Part shown: in pieces, positions 17,116 to 24,087 of the stretch | How the letters are laid out: every line of letters starts with the position of its first letter | How positions within the stretch are numbered: the first letter of the stretch is position 1 | Source: Gammaproteobacteria bacterium | GTDB taxonomy: Bacteria; Pseudomonadota; Gammaproteobacteria; SZUA-140 | Reading direction: 5' to 3' | Length of the DNA stretch: 24,087 bases | NCBI GenBank assembly: GCA_016712635.1 | Contig: JADJQS010000004.1 | Location: 1-24,087, forward strand | Program-made: the position numbers and the translations under genes | Notes under the pieces: model-generated | Seen by the model: the letters and a program-made list of their open reading frames with translations, nothing else | The model's database searches: none | Told to the model about the DNA's origin: nothing

Positions 17116-19211
17116 ATGAAAAAGAAGACACTTTACCTGATCCCCTCCATCGTCGGTTCTCTATTTATTAGCGCCAATCCGGGCTGGGTAAACGCCGCCG
17201 AACCGGTCAGCCTGGAATCCATCACGGTCAAGGGCGAAGGCATGCGTGACGCGGATCGGTCCTTCAGCGTCAATGTGATCTCCCAGGACTCGATCCAGGC
17301 GCAGCGCTGGGAAAATCCCCTCACCATCGTCGAGGAGGCGGCCGGATTCAACGCCGTCGCGTACCAGCACGGCGGCGTGGCGGATGTCTTCACCATCCGC
17401 GGCTTCACCGGCGGCGGCCACGGCAGCGATGCCGGCCTGTCACTTGACGGCATCAGCCTGAACGAAGGCGAGTCCCATGCCGACGGCTACGGCGACACCA
17501 GCATCATCATCCCGCTCGAACTCGAGGGCGTCAGCGTCTACAAGGGTCCGGTCTCGCCGCTGTATGGGAACTTCGCCCGCGGCGGCAAGCCGCCTTCACC
17601 ACCCGCAAGGGCGGCGAGTATCAGAACTACGACCTGTCCACGGGCTCCTACGGCACTTTCGACGCACAGGCGGCGTTCGGCACCCAGGCCGGACCGCTGC
17701 AGGTCAACGGCGCCATGCAGGGCTACTCAAGCGACGGCTGGCGCGACCATTCTAAATACTCCAAGATGAACGCGGCCTTTCGCGGCGCTTACGATGTGAA
17801 CGATCAGACACAGGTCGCCTTCTCGCTGCGCGGTCATGGTGGCAGATGGCAAGGCCCCAACTATATTCTGAACGACCAGTTCGAGGACGATGACACCCGG
17901 CGCCAGGAAAATCCATTCACCAAGCTGCAGGACGATACCGGCGAGAAACAACTCAATGCACAACGACTGGATTTCAGTCATTTGATCAACGACGATCTCA
18001 AGCTGCTCGCCTATGCTTATCGCAACGACAGCTTCTTTGTGCGATTCCAGACCCGTCTGAACGCCGCCAATGCGGCGGTGGCCGATCCCAACGATCCCAG
18101 CCTCAATCTCACCTCCGTCGTGCCGCAGACCGAATATAACTATACTCGCGACGCCAGAGCCGTCGGCGCAAGCCTGAATGGGGCCGACTCCATATTCGGG
18201 TCTCCCAGCAACTGGGTGCTCGGCTTGGAATATTACAATGAAAACATGAAGTACTATGAATGGCGTACCGTAACCCATGTCCGCCAGACGGCGCTGCAAC
18301 GCGACGACTATGAGACCGATACCACCTCTCTCTATGGGCAGATGGATCTGGATCTGAATCCGCTTTTCCGCCCGACCCTTGGTTTCCGTTACGACAGTTT
18401 CGGCGGCAGCCGGAACAATCAGCTGACCAGCACGAGCACGGACATGAACGATTACGATCACCTCAGCCCGAAACTCGGCCTGCGCTCGGCCCTGAACGAC
18501 AAATGGGAACTGCGCGCCAGCGCCGCGAACGGCTTCGCCCTGCCCAGCGGCAATGCCAAGTACGACCCCAACATCGACGTCGACACTGTCGAGTTCTGGC
18601 AGTATGAAGTCGGTATCAACGGGGCACCGACGCCGCAGTGGTACGTCGACCTGGCGGCCTTCATCCTCAACACCACCGACGATATCGTGACCGACCCGAA
18701 CAACACGACCAACTTCATCAACGCGGGTGAAACCCAGCGCGACGGCATCGAGGGCGAGATCCGCTTCTATCCGGAGTCGTACGATCATGTAGAGGCCTTC
18801 ACCGCCTTCGCGTTCTATGGCAGCGAGATCGAGAAGAACCCCAATGCCGCCCTGGTCGGCAAGGAACTGACGAGCCTGCCCAAGCACGTGGCGAACATCG
18901 GCGTGCGGTACTCTCCGCCGACAGGATGGGGCGGCAGCATCCGCCTGCGGTCAATCGGTGAATGGTACACGAACGCCTCGAACACGATCACCTACGATGG
19001 TTATGACGTGGTCAACGCGACGGTTACCTACACCATGCGTCACAACGACGAGGGTTCCGCGCGCTGGTACCTCGACATCAACAATCTGACCGACGAGGTG
19101 TATTCGGAAAACGTGACCGGCGGTCCGCATCCGACGCAGGGGAACGTGCCGACCAGCTACTCACCGCGTCCGCCGACCAATGTAATGGTCGGCATCGCGC
19201 TGACCATGTAG
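17116..19211 (+). CDS. TonB-dependent receptor, third and unrelated to the first two, one frameshift
   Basis: Signal peptide MKKKTLYLIPSIVGSLFISA ending near NAA, then a TonB-box-like SLESITVKGEG. The plug reads RSFSVNVISQDSIQAQRWEN, FTIRGFTGGGHGSDAGLSLD, GESHADGYGDTSIIIPLELE, VSVYKGPVSPLYGNFARGG. This Gly/His/Asp-rich plug loop is distinctive. A base is missing near 17590 (GGCGGCAAGCCGCC); repaired, AAFTTRKGGEYQNYDLSTGS continues into a complete barrel: GYSSDGWRDHSKYSKMNAAF, SFFVRFQTRLN, LGLRSALNDKWELRASAANG, VEFWQYEVGINGAPTPQWYV, ARWYLDINNLTDEVYSENV, ending NVMVGIALTM at 19211. About 698 residues when repaired, with no STN domain. It precedes the third DUF4198 gene by 85 bases. Ligand unknown; a metal complex is likely from context. 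Confidence 0.93.
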
Positions 19212-19218
19212 GCAAAGC

Positions 19219-19247
19219 TCCGCCCGGCACGTAGTATGCCGGGCGGA
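19219..19247 (+). other. Perfect 11-bp inverted repeat between third receptor and third DUF4198 gene
   Basis: TCCGCCCGGCA (19219-19229) and TGCCGGGCGGA (19237-19247) form an exact stem with a 7-base loop. CATTTCCCC follows rather than a T-run, so partial termination or mRNA end protection is more likely than a full stop. It starts 8 bases after the receptor's stop and would let receptor and periplasmic protein be made in different amounts. Confidence 0.6.
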
Positions 19248-19295
19248 CATTTCCCCACACCGACATTCTGCTGCAACACCTGAGGAGATGATGAA

Positions 19296-19988
19296 ATGAG
19301 AATAGCCGCCCTGATTATCCCGCTGACGCTAAGCTCAGCGGCTGCATTCGCCCACGACGCCTGGATCGTAGCCAGCGGTTCTGATGACTATCACCTGGTA
19401 TATGGCCATCCCGGCGAACTGGAGAGTTACGACCCCGCGAAGGTCGAAGGACTGAGTGCCTACGACAAGAACGGAAACGCGCGCGATGTGTCATCCAGCG
19501 TGCGCGACGGCAAGGTGGAGATCAGCACCGGCCCGGACATCGCGCTGATCGCCGTCGAATTCGACAACGGCTTCTGGACCGAGAATATGGACAAGAAATA
19601 CGCCAACAAACCCAAGTGGGAAATCGGCGATTCCCGGTCCTCGTCGCACTCGAAGAAATTCAACAAGAACCTCCTGGCCTGGAGCTCCGCGTTCAGCAAG
19701 CCGCTCGGCACCGAGCTGGAGATCGTTCCCCTCGCCAATCCGCTCCAGCTCAAGCCCGGCGACAAACTGCCCGTGCAGGTCCTGTATCGCTCGCAGCCGC
19801 TGGCGGACGCCGACATAGAGATCATGGGCAACAAGGAGGTCTATCCCACCGATGCCAAGGGCCGCGCCTCCGTGCCGATCCAGCAGACCGATTACCAGTA
19901 CATCGCTGTCAGCCACAAGGTCGACACCAAGAGCAATCCGAACGCTGATCAGATGTCGCTCTCGGCGAACCTTGTCTTTACACCGTAA
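19296..19988 (+). CDS. DUF4198 family periplasmic protein (third copy)
   Basis: Intact, 230 residues; GAGGAG lies 8 bases before the ATG. Signal peptide 1-19 (MRIAALIIPLTLSSAAAFA), mature protein HDAWIVASGSDDYHLVYGHP, so His at +1 and the GH motif His at +19. Shared with the copy at 16232: GHPGELESYDPAKVEG, KVEISTGPDIALIAVEFDNG, FNKNLLAWSSAFSKPLGTEL, IVPLANPLQLKPGDKLPVQV, DADIEIMGNKEVYPTDAKGR and SNPNADQMSLSANLVFTP. It lacks Cys. The two paralogues each follow receptor genes, pointing to duplication of a periplasmic partner. This is the last gene of the island, followed by a strong terminator. Confidence 0.87.
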   Translation: MRIAALIIPLTLSSAAAFAHDAWIVASGSDDYHLVYGHPGELESYDPAKVEGLSAYDKNGNARDVSSSVRDGKVEISTGPDIALIAVEFDNGFWTENMDKKYANKPKWEIGDSRSSSHSKKFNKNLLAWSSAFSKPLGTELEIVPLANPLQLKPGDKLPVQVLYRSQPLADADIEIMGNKEVYPTDAKGRASVPIQQTDYQYIAVSHKVDTKSNPNADQMSLSANLVFTP

Positions 19989-20002
19989 AGAAACCGGCAT
20001 GC

Positions 20003-20033
20003 GGGGACAGGGTTAAACTCTGTCCCCTTTTTT
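20003..20033 (+). terminator. Rho-independent terminator ending the uptake island
   Basis: GGGGACAG (20003-20010) pairs with CTGTCCCC (20020-20027), extended inward by GGT/ACT around a small TAA loop, and is followed directly by six T. It lies 15 bases after the stop of the third DUF4198 gene. Confidence 0.92.
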
Positions 20034-20092
20034 AATTACAATCTCGTGGTGGTGAACGGCAATTTCCCTCAGAAGCAAGGGTGGAGTCAGCC

Positions 20093-20579
20093 TTGAATTC
20101 ACCCTGTCTGGTGCCCGTACTGGCTTTTTTCCTGCTTGCACTCCAGTTTTCTGCGGAGATCGTCGATGCGACCGGCGAACACGTGGAGGTCATCCTGATC
20201 GAACCGGAAAACTTCACCGACGCCGGTCACCGTACCTCGTCGACCGCCGCGCATCCTGCCTGCGGCAGAGCGCCGCGAAGCATCTGTCCGCGGGCCAGAA
20301 GCTGATCATCAACATCACCGACATCGACATGGCCGGCGGTTACGAATCCTGGCACAGGCCACAATTTTCCGGCGTCAGGATCCTACGCGACGTCTATCCG
20401 CACGCATCTACCTTGCGTACACGCCGATCGGCGCCGACGGCAATGTGATCGCCAGCGGCGAGCGCCGCCGGCGCGATCTCTCGTACCTGATGACAACGGT
20501 CTCCAGGACCGATGCCGACCCGCTGGTATACGAGAAGCTGCTCGCCAGGGAATGGTTGTGGCGGGAATTTAACCGATAG
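20093..20579 (+). CDS. DUF3016 family secreted protein, frameshifted
   Basis: The preferred start is TTG at 20093, 6 bases after GGTGGAG, giving a good signal peptide (LNSPCLVPVLAFFLLALQFS); GTG at 20081 is the alternative. The frame shifts near 20225 and near 20402. Repaired, the protein reads VEVILIEPENFTD, PYLVDRRASCLRQSAAKHL, SAGQKLIINITDIDMAGGYE, RILRDVYPPRIYLAYTPIGA, GERRRRDLSYLMTTVS and YEKLLAREWLWREFNR, with TAG at 20577-20579. The order FTD, AGQKL, TDIDMAG, RILRD, PRI, G-E-x-x-x-x-D-x-x-Y, YEK is that of DUF3016, of about 160-180 residues. The function of this family is unknown. It has its own upstream space after the terminator and is probably a separate unit. Confidence 0.75.
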
Positions 20580-20640
20580 GCAACATAGGCATGCATGTCA
20601 TGCCTGCCGCGACGTCTGGTTGGGACTTATCTCACCAGGC

Positions 20641-20667
20641 GGGATTTTTACGGGATTTTTACACCCC
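20641..20667 (+). promoter_or_regulatory. KdpE-like binding site: 11-bp tandem repeat
   Basis: GGGATTTTTAC occurs twice in tandem (20641-20651, 20652-20662), followed by ACCCC. The period of 11 bases, one helical turn, fits an OmpR-family dimer. The sequence ATTTTTACACCCC resembles the T-rich KdpE site of the E. coli kdp promoter (TTTTTTACACCCC, from memory). It lies about 80 bases before the first kdp reading frame. kdpDE are not in the window. Confidence 0.6.
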
Positions 20668-20743
20668 CTCCTGATTTTTTTTCATCCTTTTTCCATAACC
20701 CTCTGTAGTCTTCCTCCCCAGGTTGACGCAACTGGAGGATGTC

Positions 20744-20836
20744 ATGGACTTTGCCTGGATCGCCCTGATAGGCGCACTATTCGCCGGCACGCTCGCGCTC
20801 GCCCTGGTCTGCGGGCAACTTTCGGTAAAGAAGTAA
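20744..20836 (+). CDS. 30-residue membrane peptide upstream of kdpF
   Basis: MDFAWIALIGALFAGTLALA, then LVCGQLSVKK. ATG at 20744 follows GGAGG (20734-20738) by 5 bases; TAA at 20834-20836. One hydrophobic helix is followed by a short basic tail. It ends 11 bases before kdpF, which has its own ribosome-binding site. Similar tiny proteins precede kdpF in other proteobacteria and are sometimes mislabelled as ATPases; their role in the Kdp complex is not known. The strong start signal and operon position make it a likely real gene despite its size. Confidence 0.7.
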   Translation: MDFAWIALIGALFAGTLALALVCGQLSVKK

Positions 20837-20847
20837 CAGGAGGCCTC

Positions 20848-20937
20848 ATGGACACGATCTATATCATCGGTGGCGTGGTTGCAGCCCTGCTATTCACCTA
20901 TCTCATTTACGCCCTGATCAAGGCGGAGGATTTCTGA
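20848..20937 (+). CDS. kdpF: KdpF, small stabilising subunit of the Kdp potassium ATPase
   Basis: MDTIYIIGGVVAALLFTYLI, then YALIKAEDF: 29 residues with a single membrane helix and the characteristic ending Y-A-L-I-K/N-A-E-x-F known from E. coli KdpF. AGGAGG (20838-20843) lies 4 bases before the ATG. The TGA (20935-20937) abuts the kdpA ATG at 20938, so translation is likely coupled. Confidence 0.93.
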   Translation: MDTIYIIGGVVAALLFTYLIYALIKAEDF

Positions 20938-22717
20938 ATGACCACCAATCCTGGTTGCTGTTGGCGTTTTATCTGGTCGTGCTGCTGGCGGCGGTCAAGC
21001 CGCTCGGTCTGCCGACTGACCGGATTGATGGAAGCGCGTCGCGCTGGCAACCGCTCGCGCGGCTGGAGAACGGTGTGTTCCGTGTATGCGGCATCGGCAG
21101 CGCGGAGATGAGCTGGCGCCGCTACGCACTGGCGGTGCTGGTGTTCAGCCTGATCGGATTCATCGTGGTGTACGCACTGCAGCGCCTGCAGCTGTGGCTG
21201 CCGCTCAATCCGCAGCAGATGCCGAACGTGACGCCGGACTCGAGCTTCAACACCGCGATCAGCTTCGTGACCAACACCAACTGGCAGGGCTACGGCGGTG
21301 AGGCGACGATGAGCTATCTCACCCAGATGCTCGGCCTCGGCGTGCAGAACTTCGTCTCGGCCGCGGCCGGCATCGCCGTGGTCTTCGCCCTGATCCGCGG
21401 TTTCGCGCGCCATTCGGCGCAGACCATCGGCAACTTCTTGGCCGATCTCTACCGCGTCACCACCTATCTGCTGTTGCCGCTGTCGTTCATCCTGGCGCTG
21501 GTACTGGTCAGTCAGGGCGTGATTCAGAGCTTCTCTGCCTACCAGGAAGTTACCACGCTCGAGCCGACGACCTATGAGATATCCAATACCGATGATAACG
21601 GCCAGACCGTCACCGAAACGGTGGCAACGACCGCGCAGACCCTGCCCATGGGTCCGGCGGCCTCGCAGATCGCCATCAAGCAGCTCGGCACCAACGGCGG
21701 CGGTTTTTTCAACGTCAACTCCGCGCATCCGTTCGAGAACCCGAATGTCCTGTCCAATTTCCTGGAGGTCCTGGCGATTCTGCTGATCCCGGCGGCGCTG
21801 TGTTTCACCTTCGGCAAGGCGGTCGGCGACACACCGCCAGGGCTGGGGCCGTGCTGGCGGCGATGACGGTCATCTTTACCGTCGCAACCGTGGCCACGAT
21901 GAGCTTTGAACAGCAGGGCAATCCCCGGCTGGCCGTGCTCGGAGCGCGGACATTGCCGCTTCTGATATGCAATCCGGCGGCAATATGGAAGGCAAGGAGA
22001 CCCGTAACGGCATCGGCGCCTCGGCTGTGGGCGACCGCGACCACTTCCGCCTCGAACGGATCGGTCAACTCCATGCATGACTCCTACACACCGCTCGGCG
22101 GCCTGGTACCGATGCTGATGATGCAGCTGGGTGAAGTGGTGTTCGGCGGCGTCGGCTCCGGGCCTGTACGGCATGCTGGTGTTCGCGCTGATGGCGGTAT
22201 TCGTCGCCGGCCTCATGATCGGCCGCCGCACCCGGAGTACCTCGGCAAGAAGATCGAGGCGTTCGACATGAAGATGGTGTCGATCGCAATCCTGATGACG
22301 CCGGCTCTGGTGTTGATCGGCACCGCGATCTCGGTGATGTCCGACGCCGGCAGGGCGACCATTTACAATCCGGGAGCGCACGGTTTTTCTGAAGTTCTGT
22401 ACGCCTTCTCGTCCGCCGCCAACAACAACGGCAGCGCCTTCGCGGGCCTGGGCGCCAACACGCCATTCTACAACAGCTGGCTCGGTGTCGCCATGTGGTT
22501 CGGGCGTTTCGCCGTGATCGTGCCGGTGCTGGCCATCGCCGGCTCGCTGGCCGCGAAGAAGCGCCTGGCGCACGGACCCGGCACCATGCCCACACACGGG
22601 CTGCTGTTCGTGGGCCTTCTGATCGGCACCGTGCTGATGATCGGCGCGCTGACCTACGTCCCGGCCCTGGCACTGGGGCCGGCGGTTGAGCATCTGATCC
22701 TGTGGACAGGAAACTGA
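20938..22717 (+). CDS. kdpA: KdpA, potassium-translocating channel-like subunit, frameshifted
   Basis: The K+-binding inner-membrane subunit of the KdpFABC P-type ATPase. ATG at 20938 directly follows the kdpF stop, with GGAGG at 20925-20929; one base is missing near 20947 to join the frame SWLLLAFYLVVLLAAVKPLG. Selectivity loops are visible: SFVTNTNWQGYGGEATMSY (about 21262-21315), QLGTNGGGFFNVNSAHPFEN (about 21680-21740), GEVVFGGVGSG (about 22131-22163) and YAFSSAANNNGSAFAGLG (about 22400-22453). Indels cluster at 21825-21850, 21948-22015 and 22160-22235, where motifs such as SDMQSGGNMEGKETRNGIGA (21962-22021) are readable only in another frame. The C-terminus LGPAVEHLILWTGN with TGA at 22715-22717 is clean. 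About 594 residues when repaired, close to family length. Confidence 0.93.
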
Positions 22718-22727
22718 GGTAATCATC

Positions 22728-24087
22728 ATGACGACGAAGACACTTTCCATGTTCGATCCCGCCCTGGTCAAACCTGCCGTGGTCGAGGCCTTCAAGAAGC
22801 TCGATGCGGGAGTCCAGCTCAGGAATCCGGTGATGTTTGTGGTGTATATCGGCGCCATATTCACCACCGGGTTGTGGCTGCAGCCGGTGTTTGGCGGCCA
22901 GGGCGAGGCGCCAACCTGGTTCATCGGCGTCACCAGCCTGTGGCTGTGGTTCACCGTGCTGTTCGCCAATTTCTCCGAGGCGATGGCCAGCCGAGGGCAG
23001 CAAGGCGCAGGCGGCGGCATTACGCAGCACGCGCAAGACGGTGATGGCGAAAAATTGCGCGAACCACGCCATGGGGCTGCCCATGACCGCGTATCCGGGA
23101 GTGATCTGCGCCGCGGAGATGTGGTGCTGGTCGAGGCCGGCGACATGATCCCCAGTGACGGCGAGGTGATCGAAGGCGTGGCCTCGGTCAACGAGAGCGC
23201 CATCACCGGCGAGTCCGCGCCCGTCATACGTGAAGCGGGCGGAGATTTCACCGCCGTCACCGGTGGCACCACGGTGCTGTCCGACTGGATCGTGGTGCGC
23301 GTCACCGTCAACCCGGGCGAGACCTTTCTCGACCGCATGATCGCGCTCGTCGAAGGAGCCAAACGCAAGAAGACACCGAACGAGATCGCGCTCACCATCC
23401 TGCTGGTGGCCCTGACCCTGGTGTTCCTGCTGGCCACGGTCACATTGCTGCCCTACTCGCGTTTTCCCGTCGACACGGCCAAGGCCGGCCAGCCGGTCAC
23501 GATCACCGCGCTCGTGGCGCTGCTGGTATGCCTGATCCCGACCACCATAGGCGCGCTCTTGTCCGCTATAGGTATTGCCGGCATGAGCCGCATGCTGGGC
23601 GCGAACGTGATCGCGACTTCCGGGCGTGCAGTGGAGGCCGCCGGCGATGTGGATGTGCTGCTGCTCGACAAGACCGGCACCATCACGCTGGGCAACCGCC
23701 AGGCGGCGGTTTTCCTGCCGGTGCGCGGCGTTTCGGAACAGCAGCTCGCCGATACCGCGCAGCTCGCCTCGCTCGCCGATGAGACGCCGGAGGGGCGCAG
23801 TATCGTGATACTCGCCAAGCAGCGCTTTAATCTGCGCGAACGCGACATCCTCGGGCTGGGCGCGACGTTCGTGCCGTTCTCGGCGCAGACGCGCATGAGC
23901 GGGGTCAATCTCGAGGCCGTCAGATCCGCAAGGGCTCGATGGACGCCATCCGCAGGCATGTCGAGTCCAACGGCAGCAACTTCCCGGCGAAGCAGTCCAG
24001 ATTGCAGACGATGTGGCGCGGCACGGCAGCACACCGCTCGTGGTGGCCGAAGGTGGCCGCGTGCTCGGCGTGATCGAACTCAAGGAC
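22728..24087 (+). CDS. kdpB: KdpB, P-type ATPase catalytic subunit, 3'-truncated by the window
   Basis: Hydrolyses ATP to drive K+ uptake. GAGGT lies 7 bases before ATG 22728, 10 bases after the kdpA stop. The frame stays open to the end of the window. Start: MTTKTLSMFDPALVKPAVVE. Between about 22985 and 23045 two compensating indels replace the normal EGRGKAQAAALRSTRKTVMA with unrelated residues. Then follow KLREPRHGAAHD, RRGDVVLVEAGDMIPSDGEV, ESAITGESAPVIRE (TGES actuator loop), VALLVCLIPTTIGALLSAIG and the phosphorylation motif DKTGTITLGNRQ, its Asp at 23667-23669. ADETPEGRSIVILAKQRFNL is next. Another indel near 23920 shifts the end (IRKGSMDAIRRHVESNGSNF, then PLVVAEGGRVLGVIELKD). About 450 of some 690 residues are present; kdpC should follow. 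Confidence 0.95.
   Translation, partial: MTTKTLSMFDPALVKPAVVEAFKKLDAGVQLRNPVMFVVYIGAIFTTGLWLQPVFGGQGEAPTWFIGVTSLWLWFTVLFANFSEAMASRGQQGAGGGITQHAQDGDGEKLREPRHGAAHDRVSGSDLRRGDVVLVEAGDMIPSDGEVIEGVASVNESAITGESAPVIREAGGDFTAVTGGTTVLSDWIVVRVTVNPGETFLDRMIALVEGAKRKKTPNEIALTILLVALTLVFLLATVTLLPYSRFPVDTAKAGQPVTITALVALLVCLIPTTIGALLSAIGIAGMSRMLGANVIATSGRAVEAAGDVDVLLLDKTGTITLGNRQAAVFLPVRGVSEQQLADTAQLASLADETPEGRSIVILAKQRFNLRERDILGLGATFVPFSAQTRMSGVNLEAVRSARARWTPSAGMSSPTAATSRRSSPDCRRCGAARQHTARGGRRWPRARRDRTQG

Noticed and set aside
17727..18887. 386-codon open frame on the minus strand
   Set aside because: Antisense to the third receptor barrel, which is clearly coding.
15086..19988. Naming the DUF4198 genes as NikM-type nickel transport components
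   Set aside because: The label circulates for the family but no nickel transporter genes are here, and the sequence features do not specify nickel.
21572..24083. Two minus-strand open frames of 623 and 672 codons
   Set aside because: They run antisense across kdpA and kdpB, whose motifs are unmistakable on the plus strand.
1..24087. CRISPR arrays, tRNA or rRNA genes, insertion sequences, prophage genes
   Set aside because: Looked for on both strands; no spaced repeat array, cloverleaf, transposase or phage-like gene was seen.

Overview
The window is a GC-rich stretch of a Gram-negative, most likely gammaproteobacterial, chromosome. It has outer-membrane TonB-dependent receptors, many Sec signal peptides, an RND pump, and TrkH and KdpFAB that read closest to gammaproteobacterial versions. 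Nothing in it fixes the genus. No rRNA, tRNA, CRISPR array or transposase was seen.

Layout. (1) 1-1454 (+): C-terminal part of an RND efflux permease. (2) 1607-6393 (-): a zinc-type operon read right to left: Zur-like Fur regulator, small Cys/His membrane protein, His-rich ZrgA/DUF2796 protein, LolD/MacB-type ABC ATPase, its FtsX-type permease, DUF3299 protein, DUF1007 protein. (3) 6609-8030 (+): TrkH potassium channel subunit, divergent from the regulator across a region with a palindromic operator candidate. (4) 8259-19988 (+): the most distinctive part, a cell-surface-signalling metal/chelate uptake island. It holds a FecI-type sigma factor, a FecR-type anti-sigma factor, a receptor with an STN signalling domain, a sister receptor without it, a DUF4198 protein, a small secreted protein, a second DUF4198 protein, a third unrelated receptor and a third DUF4198 protein, closed by a strong terminator. 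(5) 20093-20579 (+): a secreted DUF3016 protein. (6) 20641-24087 (+): the kdp operon with a KdpE-like site, a 30-residue membrane peptide, kdpF, kdpA and the first two thirds of kdpB, which runs off the window.

How it fits together. The island looks like an inducible uptake pathway. The STN receptor senses ligand and signals through FecR to FecI; three receptors import, and four small periplasmic proteins receive or handle the cargo. All four carry a His directly after the predicted signal-peptidase site, and the three DUF4198 members share a second Gly-His motif 18 to 25 residues later. That suggests a metal site of the histidine-brace kind, so copper or another transition metal is a reasonable hypothesis, but no metal is proven by sequence. 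The zinc operon beside it would serve a second metal, and Trk and Kdp serve potassium.

Quality warning. Single-base indels are dense at 1-8400 and again from 20200 to the end, but rare between (about 14290, 16018 and 17590). Many are compensating pairs a few codons apart that leave motifs intact. I read them as assembly or sequencing errors rather than pseudogenes, so the affected genes are given as whole CDS with the breaks described; their exact ends are approximate.
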